Positions 16,143-25,190 of a stretch of 64,000 nucleotides of DNA are shown here, one piece after another. The first letter of the stretch is position 1; each line of letters starts with the position of its first letter. A program made the position numbers and the translations under genes. The notes beneath the pieces are model-generated. The model was not told where the DNA came from. It searched no databases and saw only the letters and a list, made by a program, of their open reading frames with translations. The stretch covers positions 1-64,000 of the forward strand of contig JAHHHI010000103.1 of the NCBI GenBank assembly GCA_019359435.1, written 5' to 3'. Source of the DNA: Kaiparowitsia implicata GSE-PSE-MK54-09C. Its GTDB lineage: Bacteria; Cyanobacteriota; Cyanobacteriia; Elainellales; Elainellaceae.

Positions 16143-17537
16143 ATGAATTTTCATACCTATTTCGCGGCGTTAAACCGCACGATGCCAGTGCAGACCTGCA
16201 TCGTTGGTACTGGTGGCTTCGGGCGCAGTTTTCTGGCGCAAGGCCTGCGCGTGCCGTTGATGCAGACCAGGGTGGCAGTCGATGTCTCGGCCGAGACAGC
16301 GGCGGTCTCGATGCGGGCGGCAGGAATTGCGGGTGCGGACATCAGCATCTGCGAAACGCCAGAGGCGGCGCGGCTGGCCTGGGATGCAGGCAACTTCATC
16401 GCAGCAAGCCGACTCGAGACGGTACTCGATCTGCCGATTGAGGTTGTTGTCGAGGCCACTGGCCACCCCGAGGCGGGCGCCCGTCACACCCGGATGGCCA
16501 TCGAAGCAGGCCACCACGTGGCCCTGGTCTCCAAGGAAGTCGACAGCGTCGTTGGTCCCGAGCTTGCACTTCAGGCCAGGCGGCGCCAGAAATTTGTGTC
16601 GCCGGTGGACGGTGACCAGCCCAGTCTGCTGATCGGCCTTGTCACCTGGGCCGAAGTGATTGGCCTGGACATTATTGCCGCCGGCAAGTCCAGCGAATAC
16701 GATTTCGTCTTCGATCCCGCCGCGCAAACTTTGACAAGCAACGGGCAAACGATCGCGGCGCCGGAATTTGCAGACTGGCTCCATCTGGGGGCCCGGGACT
16801 GTGCCGCGGTCGCCGCCGGTCGAGCGGCGGCGGCGTCGGCGTTGCCGCAACGGGCCGTACCCGACCTTTGCGAACTCACCGTTGTTGCCAATGCCACCGG
16901 GCTCATGCCGGACCGGTCCGATCTGCACGCCCCCATTGCGGCCATCGGCGAAGTGGCCGACTTCCTTGCCACCAAGGCGGATGGTGGGCTGATGTCAGGC
17001 ACGCGTCGGCTCGATGTGTTCCACTGCCTGCGATTGCCCAGCGAGGTGAGCTTTGCCGGTGGCGTCTTCGTCGTCGTGCGCTGCGACGACGACGCCACCT
17101 GGACCATGTTGCGCGAGAAGGGACATGTTCTCAGCCGATCGGGTCGCACGGCCATGCTCTATCTACCCAGACACCTGCTGGGACTGGAGGCGGCCACCAG
17201 CGTGCTTGAAATGGCCTTGCGCGGGGTGTCCAGCGGCGCTCAGGATCCCCATCATCACGCCGACCTGGTGGCGCATGCCGATGCTGATTTGCCGGAAGGT
17301 ACGGTTCTAGCGATGGGTGGACATCACCACTCGATCGCGAACGTCTCGGCACGCATGGTGCCTGCGGGTCCTCTCGGGCCGGATTCGGCTGTTCCGTTCT
17401 ATCTGGCTGCTGGCACGCGCCTCGTGCGCTCGGTCGCCAGCGGCACACCAATTCGCCTGGCCGACGTCGCGATCGACAAGGATTCCGAACTGTGGCGTCT
17501 GCGCGCGCGACAAGACGCCAGTTTTTTTCCTGGATAG
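16143..17537 (+). CDS. SAF-domain NAD(P)-dependent oxidoreductase (homoserine dehydrogenase-like)
   Basis: A 464-residue protein. The N-terminal half is a Rossmann domain (CIVGTGGFGRSF) followed by a homoserine-dehydrogenase-like catalytic region (VVVEATGHPEAGARH and ALVSKEVDSVVG). The C-terminal 60 residues are a SAF domain (LAAGTRLVRSVASGTPIRLADV) like those of antifreeze/FlgA-type proteins. Such fusions are frequent in acid-sugar catabolic clusters and probably oxidise or rearrange a hydroxy acid, but the substrate is not known to me. It directly follows the transporter genes, so it is likely to act early on the imported tetronate. An internal ATG at 16182 is an alternative start. Confidence 0.78.
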   Translation: MNFHTYFAALNRTMPVQTCIVGTGGFGRSFLAQGLRVPLMQTRVAVDVSAETAAVSMRAAGIAGADISICETPEAARLAWDAGNFIAASRLETVLDLPIEVVVEATGHPEAGARHTRMAIEAGHHVALVSKEVDSVVGPELALQARRRQKFVSPVDGDQPSLLIGLVTWAEVIGLDIIAAGKSSEYDFVFDPAAQTLTSNGQTIAAPEFADWLHLGARDCAAVAAGRAAAASALPQRAVPDLCELTVVANATGLMPDRSDLHAPIAAIGEVADFLATKADGGLMSGTRRLDVFHCLRLPSEVSFAGGVFVVVRCDDDATWTMLREKGHVLSRSGRTAMLYLPRHLLGLEAATSVLEMALRGVSSGAQDPHHHADLVAHADADLPEGTVLAMGGHHHSIANVSARMVPAGPLGPDSAVPFYLAAGTRLVRSVASGTPIRLADVAIDKDSELWRLRARQDASFFPG

Positions 17538-17588
17538 TGACTGCGCGAAAAGCTGCAGTCGTGTCGAAGAGCAATCTGAGGTTCGAAA

Positions 17589-18341
17589 ATGACAGGCAAG
17601 ACCGCGATCGTGACCGGTGCGGGGACGGGCGTTGGCAAAGCCATCAGTAGGGCTCTGCTCGCCGATGGCTTCAAGGTCGCCCTGTTCGGGCGGCGGCGGG
17701 ACGTCCTGGAAGCGGCAACCGCCGAGCTGGATGCGGATGGGGCCTGCACGCTCGCGCTGCCCACTGACATTGTGGATGCCAACGCGGTGCAGGACGCGTT
17801 TGAAGCCGTGTTTGCCCGGTGGGGGCGTGTCGATCTTCTGGTCAACAATGCCGGGGTCAACGCCCCCTTGGTGCCGCTTGAAGAAACGACGCCGGAGCAA
17901 TGGCACAATGTGGTCAATTCCAACCTGACCGGTGCATTCTTCTGCACGCAGTCTGCCTTCCGGATCATGAAGGCACAGCAGCCCGGGGGAGGGCGCATCA
18001 TCAATAACGGCTCGATCTCCGCGACGACGCCACGGCCCTGGTCGTCCCCCTATGCCGCCACCAAACACGCGATTACGGGTCTCACAAAGGCCACCGCGCT
18101 GGATGGGCGTCCGTTCAGCATCGCCTGTGGGCAGATTGACATTGGCAATGCTGGAACGGACATGACAACCACCATCTCCCGGGGCGTGCTGCAAGCCGAC
18201 GGTTCGACTGCTGCCGAGCCCACCATCGACGCCGATCACATCGCCCGGGCCGTCAGCTACATGGCCAGTTTGCCGCTCGATGCGAACGTGCTCACCATGA
18301 CGGTGATGGCTACGCAGATGCCCTTCGTCGGTCGCGGATAG
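17589..18341 (+). CDS. short-chain dehydrogenase/reductase of the tetronate cluster
   Basis: A 250-residue classical SDR with the cofactor motif TGAGTGVG at residues 9-16, NNAG at 86-89 and the catalytic residues Ser142, Tyr155 and Lys159 (PYAATKH). It oxidises or reduces an alcohol using NAD(P). The gene is the last of the plus-strand operon pdxA2-tctCBA-SAF-SDR, 51 bases after the SAF gene, so a tetronate or a derived keto acid is the likely substrate. Which hydroxyl is oxidised cannot be decided from sequence. No isomerase gene of the OtnI type is found beside it. Confidence 0.85.
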   Translation: MTGKTAIVTGAGTGVGKAISRALLADGFKVALFGRRRDVLEAATAELDADGACTLALPTDIVDANAVQDAFEAVFARWGRVDLLVNNAGVNAPLVPLEETTPEQWHNVVNSNLTGAFFCTQSAFRIMKAQQPGGGRIINNGSISATTPRPWSSPYAATKHAITGLTKATALDGRPFSIACGQIDIGNAGTDMTTTISRGVLQADGSTAAEPTIDADHIARAVSYMASLPLDANVLTMTVMATQMPFVGRG

Positions 18342-19307
18342 CCCCCGTCGCTCTTGCCTGTCGCAAGTGTCTTCATCTGTCGGGGGGCTGCGAATGCATC
18401 AGGCATGCTGGCCCGGAGCTCGATGCTGGCGAACACCGTGCGCGCTGATCTAGAATGCGGTCGGCAAGCTTGTAGTCAGGGCCGCATAGCCAGTCTCACT
18501 GGTCACTTCGGCAACCAGCGCATCGAGTTCGCGGCACCCCACTAGCAACCCCACTTTGATCGGTAGCAGGTGAACGCATGGAATGCCCGCATTCTTACGC
18601 GCTGCCAATTGTCAGAGCGCCACTCCAACCGGTACGGGACCTGGACTGCCTAGGGCGCTCGACGGCCGCGATCTGGTGCGCTCGATCAGTTGGAGCTGGA
18701 GACGCCGTGCGTGAGGGCGCTCATTGGGCAGCGCGGCGCAGCCAAGTTCTGCGGACCTATTGCTGGTGCCCTCTCAGCTAGCAGCACCGAAGAATTCGCC
18801 TTTTTTGTGCGACGCATGCATGGTCCGAGATGCCCTTCCGGCCGGTAAGCTGCACACGCAAAACCGGATCTGCGGCCCGGTAATGTCATGATGGTCGGCC
18901 GAGGTCAGGACTTTGGCGCATATGGCGCTGGGGTTTAGCCACCTGCGGTACTCGACACGGGATTCCCGGCAAGTCGGGCAGACTCATGCCGACCGCCCGC
19001 TTTTTCATGGAGGACCACGCGGTCGAAGTTGTAGGCGAGGTTGGCAGGTTCAATTTAGTCTCGGCCAGGGTGAGCTCTATTCGCGCCCGGCTTTCGCGGT
19101 ACCACTCTTGGGAGTAGCGATCGTCATGCGCGGACCATGTCGTCTAAGGTCCAAGTCCGCTTCCCCTCTCTCGTTAATGGGAGTAGATTTCTGGCGGGCA
19201 GGATGATGCCCCTGTCCTCCGGGACGTCGCGGGAATGACCAGTCGTCGATCGTAGTAACCAGTTTTCCGAGCGTTCCCGGCAATGGTGGCATTGTAGGGA
19301 GGAAGGA
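18342..19307. other. gene-free stretch with one possible gene remnant
   Basis: No intact gene. On the minus strand a 54-codon fragment (18450-18611) reads LAARKNAGIPCVHLLP, then GCRELDALVAEVTSETGYAA, and has protein-like composition but no start codon, so it is probably the tail of a decayed gene of unknown family. The remainder contains short frames on both strands with no recognisable motif. The last 100 bases are the promoter region of the 19308 gene. Confidence 0.4.
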
Positions 19308-19919
19308 ATGGGTGAAAAATCGCAGGCCTTGCTAGTAGCGCTTTCAATGACACTCAGCGCGATCGGGTTGCAGGGTGGATGGGCAGATGAGGCATCTGAC
19401 GTTGCAGCCGTGCGCGCAGCTGCCGAGAAGTATCAGGATGTGAATGTGGCGCTGGCCGACGGCTACGTGCCAGATCCATCGGGCCATTGCGTCGATGCCG
19501 CCGCAGAGGGATTGCCACCCGAGTTGGGCGCTATGGGTATCCACTACCTCAACCCGGCAGTTCTGCAGATGACTGCTTCCGAGCCAAGAGTCGACGGCAA
19601 CAGTACACATACCGATTTCATGGCGCCGGCAATCCTGCTTTACGAGCCACAGGCCGATGGCTCGCTGGTGCTTGTTGGGGTGGAGAACCTGGTTTTCCAG
19701 GATGCATGGAAAAAGGCTGGGAACACGACGGCTCCGGTGTTCGCGGGACGCACTTGGGACACTATGGCAGACGATCCAAAGACCGAGGCCGATGAGGCAC
19801 ATGGCTTCGCGCCCCATTTCGACCAGCACGTCTGGGCGTTTCGAGAGAATCCAAGCGGCGCCCTAATGCCCTTCAATCCGAACGTGTCTTGTGAACATCA
19901 AAAGGGGATGGGTCACTAG
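19308..19919 (+). CDS. exported hypothetical protein with conserved His and Cys
   Basis: A 203-residue protein with an N-terminal signal sequence (ALLVALSMTLSAIGLQGG, cleavage near WA-DEAS). The mature part contains YVPDPSGHCVDA, MGIHYLNP, FDQHVWAFRENPSG and MPFNPNVSCEHQ, so several His and two Cys are placed in motif-like contexts, suggesting a metal or cofactor site. I have seen this pattern in uncharacterised proteobacterial proteins but cannot name the family with certainty. The start follows GGGAGGAAGG. The GYD-domain gene lies 140 bases downstream and may be co-transcribed. Confidence 0.7.
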   Translation: MGEKSQALLVALSMTLSAIGLQGGWADEASDVAAVRAAAEKYQDVNVALADGYVPDPSGHCVDAAAEGLPPELGAMGIHYLNPAVLQMTASEPRVDGNSTHTDFMAPAILLYEPQADGSLVLVGVENLVFQDAWKKAGNTTAPVFAGRTWDTMADDPKTEADEAHGFAPHFDQHVWAFRENPSGALMPFNPNVSCEHQKGMGH

Positions 19920-20059
19920 GCCGACCGGATTGCTGACGGGTCCGGACACAGACAAAAGCACCGCCTGCTCAGCGACGCTTGCTGTCGCCAGTCGCACTTG
20001 CCGCTCACCCTCATTTGGGCGGGCGGCGCCGGGTATTCAGAAACAAGCAGGAGGACCAG

Positions 20060-20395
20060 ATGCCGACATTCATTACCCAGGCCAGATACACCCAGCAGGC
20101 AATGAAGGGGTTGGTGGCCAAGCCGGAGGACCGGCAGGAAGAAGTTCGTGGGTTGTTCGAGCGTGCCGGATGTCGGCTGCTCAGCTATTATATGACGCTT
20201 GGAGACTATGACTTCCTAATCATTTCCGAAGCGCCGAACCCGACAGCAGTTCTCAGCGTTTTGGCGGTGGCGGCGTCGGGCGGCGGGGTGACTGATGTGA
20301 AGACCACTCTGGCGATAACTACGGCCGAAGCAAAGGAGGCATTCTCGATGGCCAACAAATCCGCCTCGCAATTCCGTTCCGCGGGACAGGCCTGA
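20060..20395 (+). CDS. GYD domain-containing protein
   Basis: A 111-residue cytoplasmic protein starting MPTFITQARYTQQAMKG, with the domain signature LGDYDFLII in the middle and a final Ala-rich helix. GYD proteins are small, ferredoxin-like-fold proteins of unknown function in many alphaproteobacteria. The start at 20060 follows AGGAGGACCAG; an upstream in-frame ATG lacks a ribosome binding site. Its length and motif position fit the family well. Confidence 0.87.
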   Translation: MPTFITQARYTQQAMKGLVAKPEDRQEEVRGLFERAGCRLLSYYMTLGDYDFLIISEAPNPTAVLSVLAVAASGGGVTDVKTTLAITTAEAKEAFSMANKSASQFRSAGQA

Positions 20396-21239
20396 TTTTT
20401 GAGAGCCGCTGCTCCAAGCGACGGCTGGGCTAACCGCTGATCCGAGGATTTCCTCGGGGACGTCGCTAGCCCCGCCGTCGCATCAACGCTGGCACAAGAA
20501 ATGAGTGGTTTCGAAGCGCTCACAATCTTTCGCGCGATTGCGGACACGGCACAGGTCAGCACAGCAACGCTAAGGTGTTTTTGGGCCGTGCGAGGGCGCG
20601 ATCCGAGCCGTCTTCCGCGCCATGCGCCTGCTGGTGAGCCGCATGCAATGAGGGCTACGAAGGCGGGGCTACAGGTGGCCAAGTCGATCCGGGGACGGCT
20701 CGCCGTGTTTGGGCTGAGGCAGGGGGGGTACCCGGCGGTGAGTGGTGAGTCCTGCCTAACAGCACACTTGGACCCGCGGGCGTCGACAACCTGCTGAAGC
20801 CCACCCTTCAAGGTTCGACGGGGCGCCCGGACCGCATTCAGCAGGATGATATGAGGACGGACGTTCAGCTCGACCGCCGCGCTCAGGCTCTCCGCCACGT
20901 TATTACCGGCTTGTCACCATCAGGCACCTTCGTCGAAGCTCGTGTGGAGGCGAAATCCGGGTTATCGCTACGCGGCAAGGTCCGAATAGGGTTCGGTGGA
21001 CTGACCGCAAACAGAATTCGTCCGTCAGGCGAGCGCCGGAACCAGTGAGCAGAGCGGAGCGGCGGGGGGGATCCACTTGAGGCCGAAGGTGTGCTCGGAG
21101 AGAGTGTAGCTGACAATGTCGCAGCCCGAGCGACGCGTAGATGGGGTGCCGCGGGTAGCGTGCGGATCAACTCGCTAACGGGACACGGAACAGCTGCCCT
21201 CCGCTGACGTTCTGCAGCAGGGTAACTGAAAGGTCGTGG
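20396..21239. other. gene-free stretch
   Basis: No gene is supported. A short frame at 20501 (MSGFEALTIFRAIADTAQVS) faintly resembles the start of a LysR-type regulator but stops making sense after about 25 codons. The long open frame on the minus strand overlaps the GYD gene and has no motif. Confidence 0.4.
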
Positions 21240-21548
21240 ATGTCTGAGAAAGAACAGGCTCGGCTTGATCGTCAGTTGGACAAACTAGAGGAAGCACTCC
21301 CTGACCAACCAAGCGCACTATTGGCTTGGGTCAGACGTCCATCCCACAAGTTTGTCCGCATCCCGCTTGCGCTGCTTTTATGCCTTGGTGGCGTGTTCAG
21401 CATACTGCCCCTGTTGGGTGCGTGGATGCTGCCATTGGGGCTAATGCTGCTTGCGATTGACCTGCCGATTTTACAGACCCCGGTCAATCGCGTCGTCCTC
21501 TGGGCGGAGAGCTTGTGGATACGTTTCAATCGGTGGCGTGCTCGTTGA
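21240..21548 (+). CDS. small inner-membrane protein
   Basis: A 102-residue protein with a charged, helical N-terminus (EKEQARLDRQLDKLEEAL) followed by a hydrophobic hairpin of two helices around ILPLLGAWMLPLGLMLLAID and a basic C-terminal tail. The L-P-G-x-x-L-P-L-G pattern resembles the PGPGW-type putative membrane domain found in many proteobacteria. Function is unknown. It stands alone, with an IS630 remnant just downstream on the other strand. Confidence 0.7.
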   Translation: MSEKEQARLDRQLDKLEEALPDQPSALLAWVRRPSHKFVRIPLALLLCLGGVFSILPLLGAWMLPLGLMLLAIDLPILQTPVNRVVLWAESLWIRFNRWRAR

Positions 21549-21660
21549 GCGGTGTAGTGGACCCAGGAAGTTGCGGCGGGGGCCAACCAGCTGTCCACCT
21601 CCTTCAGCAGCGCTAACCACAGCGCCGGCAGGGCGGGGCCGAGGATTGTACCAACGGCAG

Positions 21661-21800
21661 TTAGGATTGACCGATGTGTGCCCACTTGCGCATGCCGATG
21701 GACATGTGATGGCTTGGGGCCGGTCGATGAGGTTGTTGCAGGCTTGGCAGGCGGCGTCGATGATGGCCTTGTTGTTGGTAAGACGCGATTGGAGAGCCAG
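21661..21800 (-). mobile_element. IS630-family transposase, C-terminal remnant
   Basis: On the minus strand NNKAIIDAACQACNNLIDRP matches the conserved C-terminal region of IS630-type transposases; after one frameshift the terminal SIGMRKWAHIGQS-stop follows, which is the family's usual ending. Only about 45 codons survive and no terminal inverted repeat was recognised, so this is a scar and not an active element. Confidence 0.75.
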
Positions 21801-21989
21801 TATTGTCGCGCGACAGGGCACCCTGGATTTCACTCCCAAGTGGAGCGGTCAAGAGAAGCCGGACGGCGAATGACCGATCTAGTGCGAGGTCGTGTGTGCA
21901 GACTTTGATGGGATGAGGGGCGAGGGGAAGTCCGGCGGCATACGCCAGCAGCCACTATCGGCGCCGTCTTAATACGGAAAGGAAATCCC

Positions 21990-23540
21990 TTAAAACCCCT
22001 GGCGACGCAGTTCCATTGCGATGCGCGCGCGCGATGTCGCTTCACGCGTCGGGAAGGCGGCGAAATAGTGCTCCGATGTCGCGTTGGCATTAAGCCGGCG
22101 GACCTTCTGTCGCCAACGCCCCGCCTGTTCGTGGCGGCCGGCCAGCCCATTGGCGACGAGTGCGATCATGGCGATCAAGAAATGTGCTCCGGACGTAGTG
22201 GCCGCACGGTCGGCCCAGCCCGCCGCCGCTTGGTCGTCCTCCTGCTGAATTAGCATCTGCGCCCGCACGCCGTGAATGCCGTATAGAAGGGGATCGAGCG
22301 GGCTGAGATGAAGCGAGGTATCCAACGCGCCGAAAGCGGCGGGCGCATTCCCCATGAGCATCGCCGTAAAAGCGGATGCATAAAAGCCCTGGGCATAATT
22401 GGGGTTTAGCGTCGTAGCGCGGGCAAGCCAGTTTGCGGCGATCTCTGGATCGTTGGAGAGCCAGAATGTGCGCCCCATCGTGAAGTTCGCGAACGGGTCG
22501 AGAGAATCCAATTCCAGTGCACGTTCAGCATGGCGCCGTGCGTTGCGCGCGGCCGACGCCGGGTTCGGCGACAGCCGCAGGAAAGCTTCTAAAAAGCTGG
22601 TGAAGGACAGGCCTGCGTGAGCCCGCGAAAGTTGAGGATCTGCCCTGACGGCCCGCTCGAAACAGAGCTGCGCTATAGCATTACCGGCTGCCGTAAACCG
22701 GTAGAGATGGCCCAAGCCGATATGATAATACGCCCAGGCGTCCAGTCCAGCCGGATCGCTCATCTGTGCAATGCGCGCCTCATTATAGGGAATGTGAGAT
22801 TCGAGTGCCGACACCAGGTGAGCCACGATCCGACTGCGCAGGTCGCCGACGCCGTCAACGGGGGCCGCGAGCCTGTCCGCCCAGATAATCTCGCGTGAGC
22901 TGGAGTCGGTCAGTTCAAGGGTTACGGCGATGTTGGGTCCGGGACACTCAATCACCCCGGACAGTATGTAGCGGGCGGCTAGCGCGTTAGACACCAGATC
23001 AAGGTCAGTGGCGACCTCCCGCAAGCGGAAGGTCGATCCACGCGCGATCACCGCAAGCCAGCGAAGACGCGAGAGTGCTTCAATGATCTCGTGCGGGATG
23101 GCGTCGCCAAGGATGGCAAGCCCCGGCGGCATGCCCAACTGCTGGAAGGGCAATACGGCGATTGAGGGGCGCCCTCCGGGCCGGTCTGGCGTCACCTGAG
23201 GGGGAGCCTCCGAGGCGGCACGCGCAGTCGACGAGGTCGTTACTTCGGGGACGAAACGGAAACCCCGTCCGTGCACAGTGCGGATCACAGTCTGTTGCTC
23301 GCCATTGTCGCCGACCGCTTGGCGCGCCGAGCGAATGCGGCTGGAAATGCTAGCGTCAGAGACCGCCTCGCCCTGCCACACGGCGGCAACGATCTCGTCC
23401 TTGGTGACCATATGGTCGCGGTTCCGGATGAGGAATATGAGCAGGGAAAGCACCTGCGGCTCCAGCCGCACTGGTACATTGCGGCAACTGAGAAGAAACC
23501 GCTCGGGGTCGATCTGAAAGTCGCCGAATGACCAAGACAT
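21990..23540 (-). CDS. OmpR-type winged-helix regulator with TPR-like C-terminal domain
   Basis: A 516-residue protein. Residues 1-100 are a trans_reg_C DNA-binding domain (RLEPQVLSLLIFLIRNRDHM, SDASISSRIRSARQAVGD, RTVHGRGFRFV). A middle domain of the TolB-like/adenylate-cyclase-associated type (PSIAVLPFQQLG, YILSGVIECPG) is followed by TPR-like helical repeats to the end. There is no membrane helix. Such regulators respond to unknown cytoplasmic signals. It is divergent from the cupin, cysteine-synthase-like and decarboxylase operon, the probable target. Start at 23540 or 23546 is equally possible. Confidence 0.85.
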   Translation of the reverse strand: MSWSFGDFQIDPERFLLSCRNVPVRLEPQVLSLLIFLIRNRDHMVTKDEIVAAVWQGEAVSDASISSRIRSARQAVGDNGEQQTVIRTVHGRGFRFVPEVTTSSTARAASEAPPQVTPDRPGGRPSIAVLPFQQLGMPPGLAILGDAIPHEIIEALSRLRWLAVIARGSTFRLREVATDLDLVSNALAARYILSGVIECPGPNIAVTLELTDSSSREIIWADRLAAPVDGVGDLRSRIVAHLVSALESHIPYNEARIAQMSDPAGLDAWAYYHIGLGHLYRFTAAGNAIAQLCFERAVRADPQLSRAHAGLSFTSFLEAFLRLSPNPASAARNARRHAERALELDSLDPFANFTMGRTFWLSNDPEIAANWLARATTLNPNYAQGFYASAFTAMLMGNAPAAFGALDTSLHLSPLDPLLYGIHGVRAQMLIQQEDDQAAAGWADRAATTSGAHFLIAMIALVANGLAGRHEQAGRWRQKVRRLNANATSEHYFAAFPTREATSRARIAMELRRQGF

Positions 23541-23678
23541 GACCAAGTATAGGGCAAAATTGTCGGCCTCTACAGGAATTCTTCAGAACTCCGTCAAGCC
23601 TGCTCGAAGCGAACGGCGCAGGTTCAACGAGAAAAACCTGCCTCGCCGGTGACACGCAAACAGAAAAGGAGCGTAGCG

Positions 23679-24047
23679 ATGCAAGACAATGCGATTGAAA
23701 CAAGACGTTTTGAAACGCCCGACCAGCGCCTCGACATGAAGGAGCGGGGCGGCATCTCCATCGTCAAGATGGGCGACGGCAGCGCAGGTATGCATGCGAT
23801 CTTCGAGCCTGGTTGGACCTGGGAGGCTGATGAGAAGCCCTTGCTTGGTTCGCCCGAGTCCTGCCCGTTGCGGCATACCGGCTATTGCATCACAGGCAAC
23901 CTCGTCGTCCGCATGCTGGACACCGGGAAGGAAACTCATATCCGCAACGGCGACTTCTTCGAGATTCCGCCGGGGCATGACGCCTACGTCGAAGGCCCCG
24001 ATCGGGTCGAACTGATACTGTTTGCGCCGCCCGAACACCAACACTGA
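23679..24047 (+). CDS. small cupin-domain protein
   Basis: A 122-residue single-domain cupin. Possible metal ligands are His in LRHTGYCITGNLVVRM and His in FEIPPGHDAYVEG; the usual HxH motif of cysteine dioxygenase is absent, so that function is unlikely. The start at 23679 follows AAAAGGAGCGTAGCG. It is the first gene of a three-gene operon (cupin, cysteine-synthase-like, PLP decarboxylase) divergent from a TPR regulator. Role unknown; binding or modification of a small amino-acid-derived product is a guess. Confidence 0.82.
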   Translation: MQDNAIETRRFETPDQRLDMKERGGISIVKMGDGSAGMHAIFEPGWTWEADEKPLLGSPESCPLRHTGYCITGNLVVRMLDTGKETHIRNGDFFEIPPGHDAYVEGPDRVELILFAPPEHQH

Positions 24048-24104
24048 CCGGACACCATGGTCGAGAGTTTGGCTCGGGGATTGTAGACGGAATGGAGGAA
24101 CACG

Positions 24105-25190
24105 ATGGACGCGACGACGATGCGCAAAACCCAGGGGCGCGGCAGACTTTTCGCCAGTGTGCTCGAAACCGTGGGAGACACTCCCGCGATCCGGATCAAC
24201 AATCTCGCCCCGCCCGGTGTCGAGCTCTACGTCAAGGCAGAAGCCTTCAACCCAGCCGGGTCGGTCAAGGACCGGCTGGCCCTCAACATCATTGAGGAGG
24301 CCGAACGGGACGGAAGCCTGAGCCCTGGCCAGACGGTTGTCGAGGCGACCTCGGGCAATACCGGCATCGGTTTGGCGATGGTCTGTGCGGCCAAGGGCTA
24401 CCCGCTGGTCGTGACAATGGCAGACAGTTTCTCCATTGAACGTCGCAAACTCATGCGCATGCTCGGTGCAAAGGTCGTCCTGACACCGCGTACTCAGAAG
24501 GGTTTCGGTATGTATCGAAAGGCCGTCGAACTGGCCGAGGCGAATGGCTGGTTCCTGGCGCGACAGTTCGAGACCAAGGCCAATGCCGCCATCCACGAAG
24601 CGACGACCGCACGCGAGATCATCAATGACTTCGCCGGATCACGGCTCGACTGGTTCGTTACCGGTTATGGCACAGGTGGGACAGTGGCGGGCGTCGGCCG
24701 CGTGCTGCGCCGGGAGCGGCCGGAGACGCGGATTGTGCTCGCCGAGCCCGCGAACGCGCAACTGATCGGCAGCGGCCATATGCAGGAGCGAGGGCCCGGC
24801 GGCGCTCCTGCCTCAAGCCATCCCGCCTTCGAGCCGCACCCGATCCAGGGCTGGACCCCCGACTTTATACCGCACGTGTTGCAGGAAGCGATTGACTCCA
24901 GCCTTTACGACGAGGTGGCCCCAATTGCTGGCGCGGAGGGGATCAAGTGGGCAAAGGCGCTTGCACAGCGGGAAGGAATTCTTACCGGCATCTCCGGCGG
25001 CGCTAGCTTCGCGGTCGCTCATCAGATAGCGGCACGGGCACCCGCCGGTTCGGTGATCCTGTGCATGCTTCCCGACACTGGCGAGCGCTACATGACCACG
25101 CCGCTCTTTGATGGGATTGAGGCCGACATGGACGAGGAGGAAGTCGCCCTCTCGCGGTCGACGCCCGGGTTCCAGCTCGATGCATCGTGA
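24105..25190 (+). CDS. cysteine synthase/cystathionine beta-synthase family PLP enzyme
   Basis: A 361-residue fold-type II PLP enzyme. The Schiff-base lysine is Lys55 in NPAGSVKDR, the substrate loop is TSGNTG at residues 82-87, and GTGGTVAGVGRVL binds the PLP phosphate. These features fit O-acetylserine sulfhydrylase-like enzymes, which replace the side-chain leaving group of serine derivatives. It has about 40 residues more than a minimal CysK, mainly the C-terminal acidic tail. The stop codon overlaps the GTG of the next gene (GTGA), so the product is probably handed to, or made alongside, the decarboxylase. Confidence 0.88.
   Translation: MDATTMRKTQGRGRLFASVLETVGDTPAIRINNLAPPGVELYVKAEAFNPAGSVKDRLALNIIEEAERDGSLSPGQTVVEATSGNTGIGLAMVCAAKGYPLVVTMADSFSIERRKLMRMLGAKVVLTPRTQKGFGMYRKAVELAEANGWFLARQFETKANAAIHEATTAREIINDFAGSRLDWFVTGYGTGGTVAGVGRVLRRERPETRIVLAEPANAQLIGSGHMQERGPGGAPASSHPAFEPHPIQGWTPDFIPHVLQEAIDSSLYDEVAPIAGAEGIKWAKALAQREGILTGISGGASFAVAHQIAARAPAGSVILCMLPDTGERYMTTPLFDGIEADMDEEEVALSRSTPGFQLDAS

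Noticed and set aside
20206-20898. 230-codon minus-strand frame
   Set aside because: Overlaps the GYD gene and shows no motif; the part outside the GYD gene is not protein-like.
23679-24047. Cupin as a cysteine dioxygenase feeding the decarboxylase (taurine route)
   Set aside because: The HxH metal motif and other residues of that enzyme are missing, so the pathway is only mentioned as one of several possibilities.
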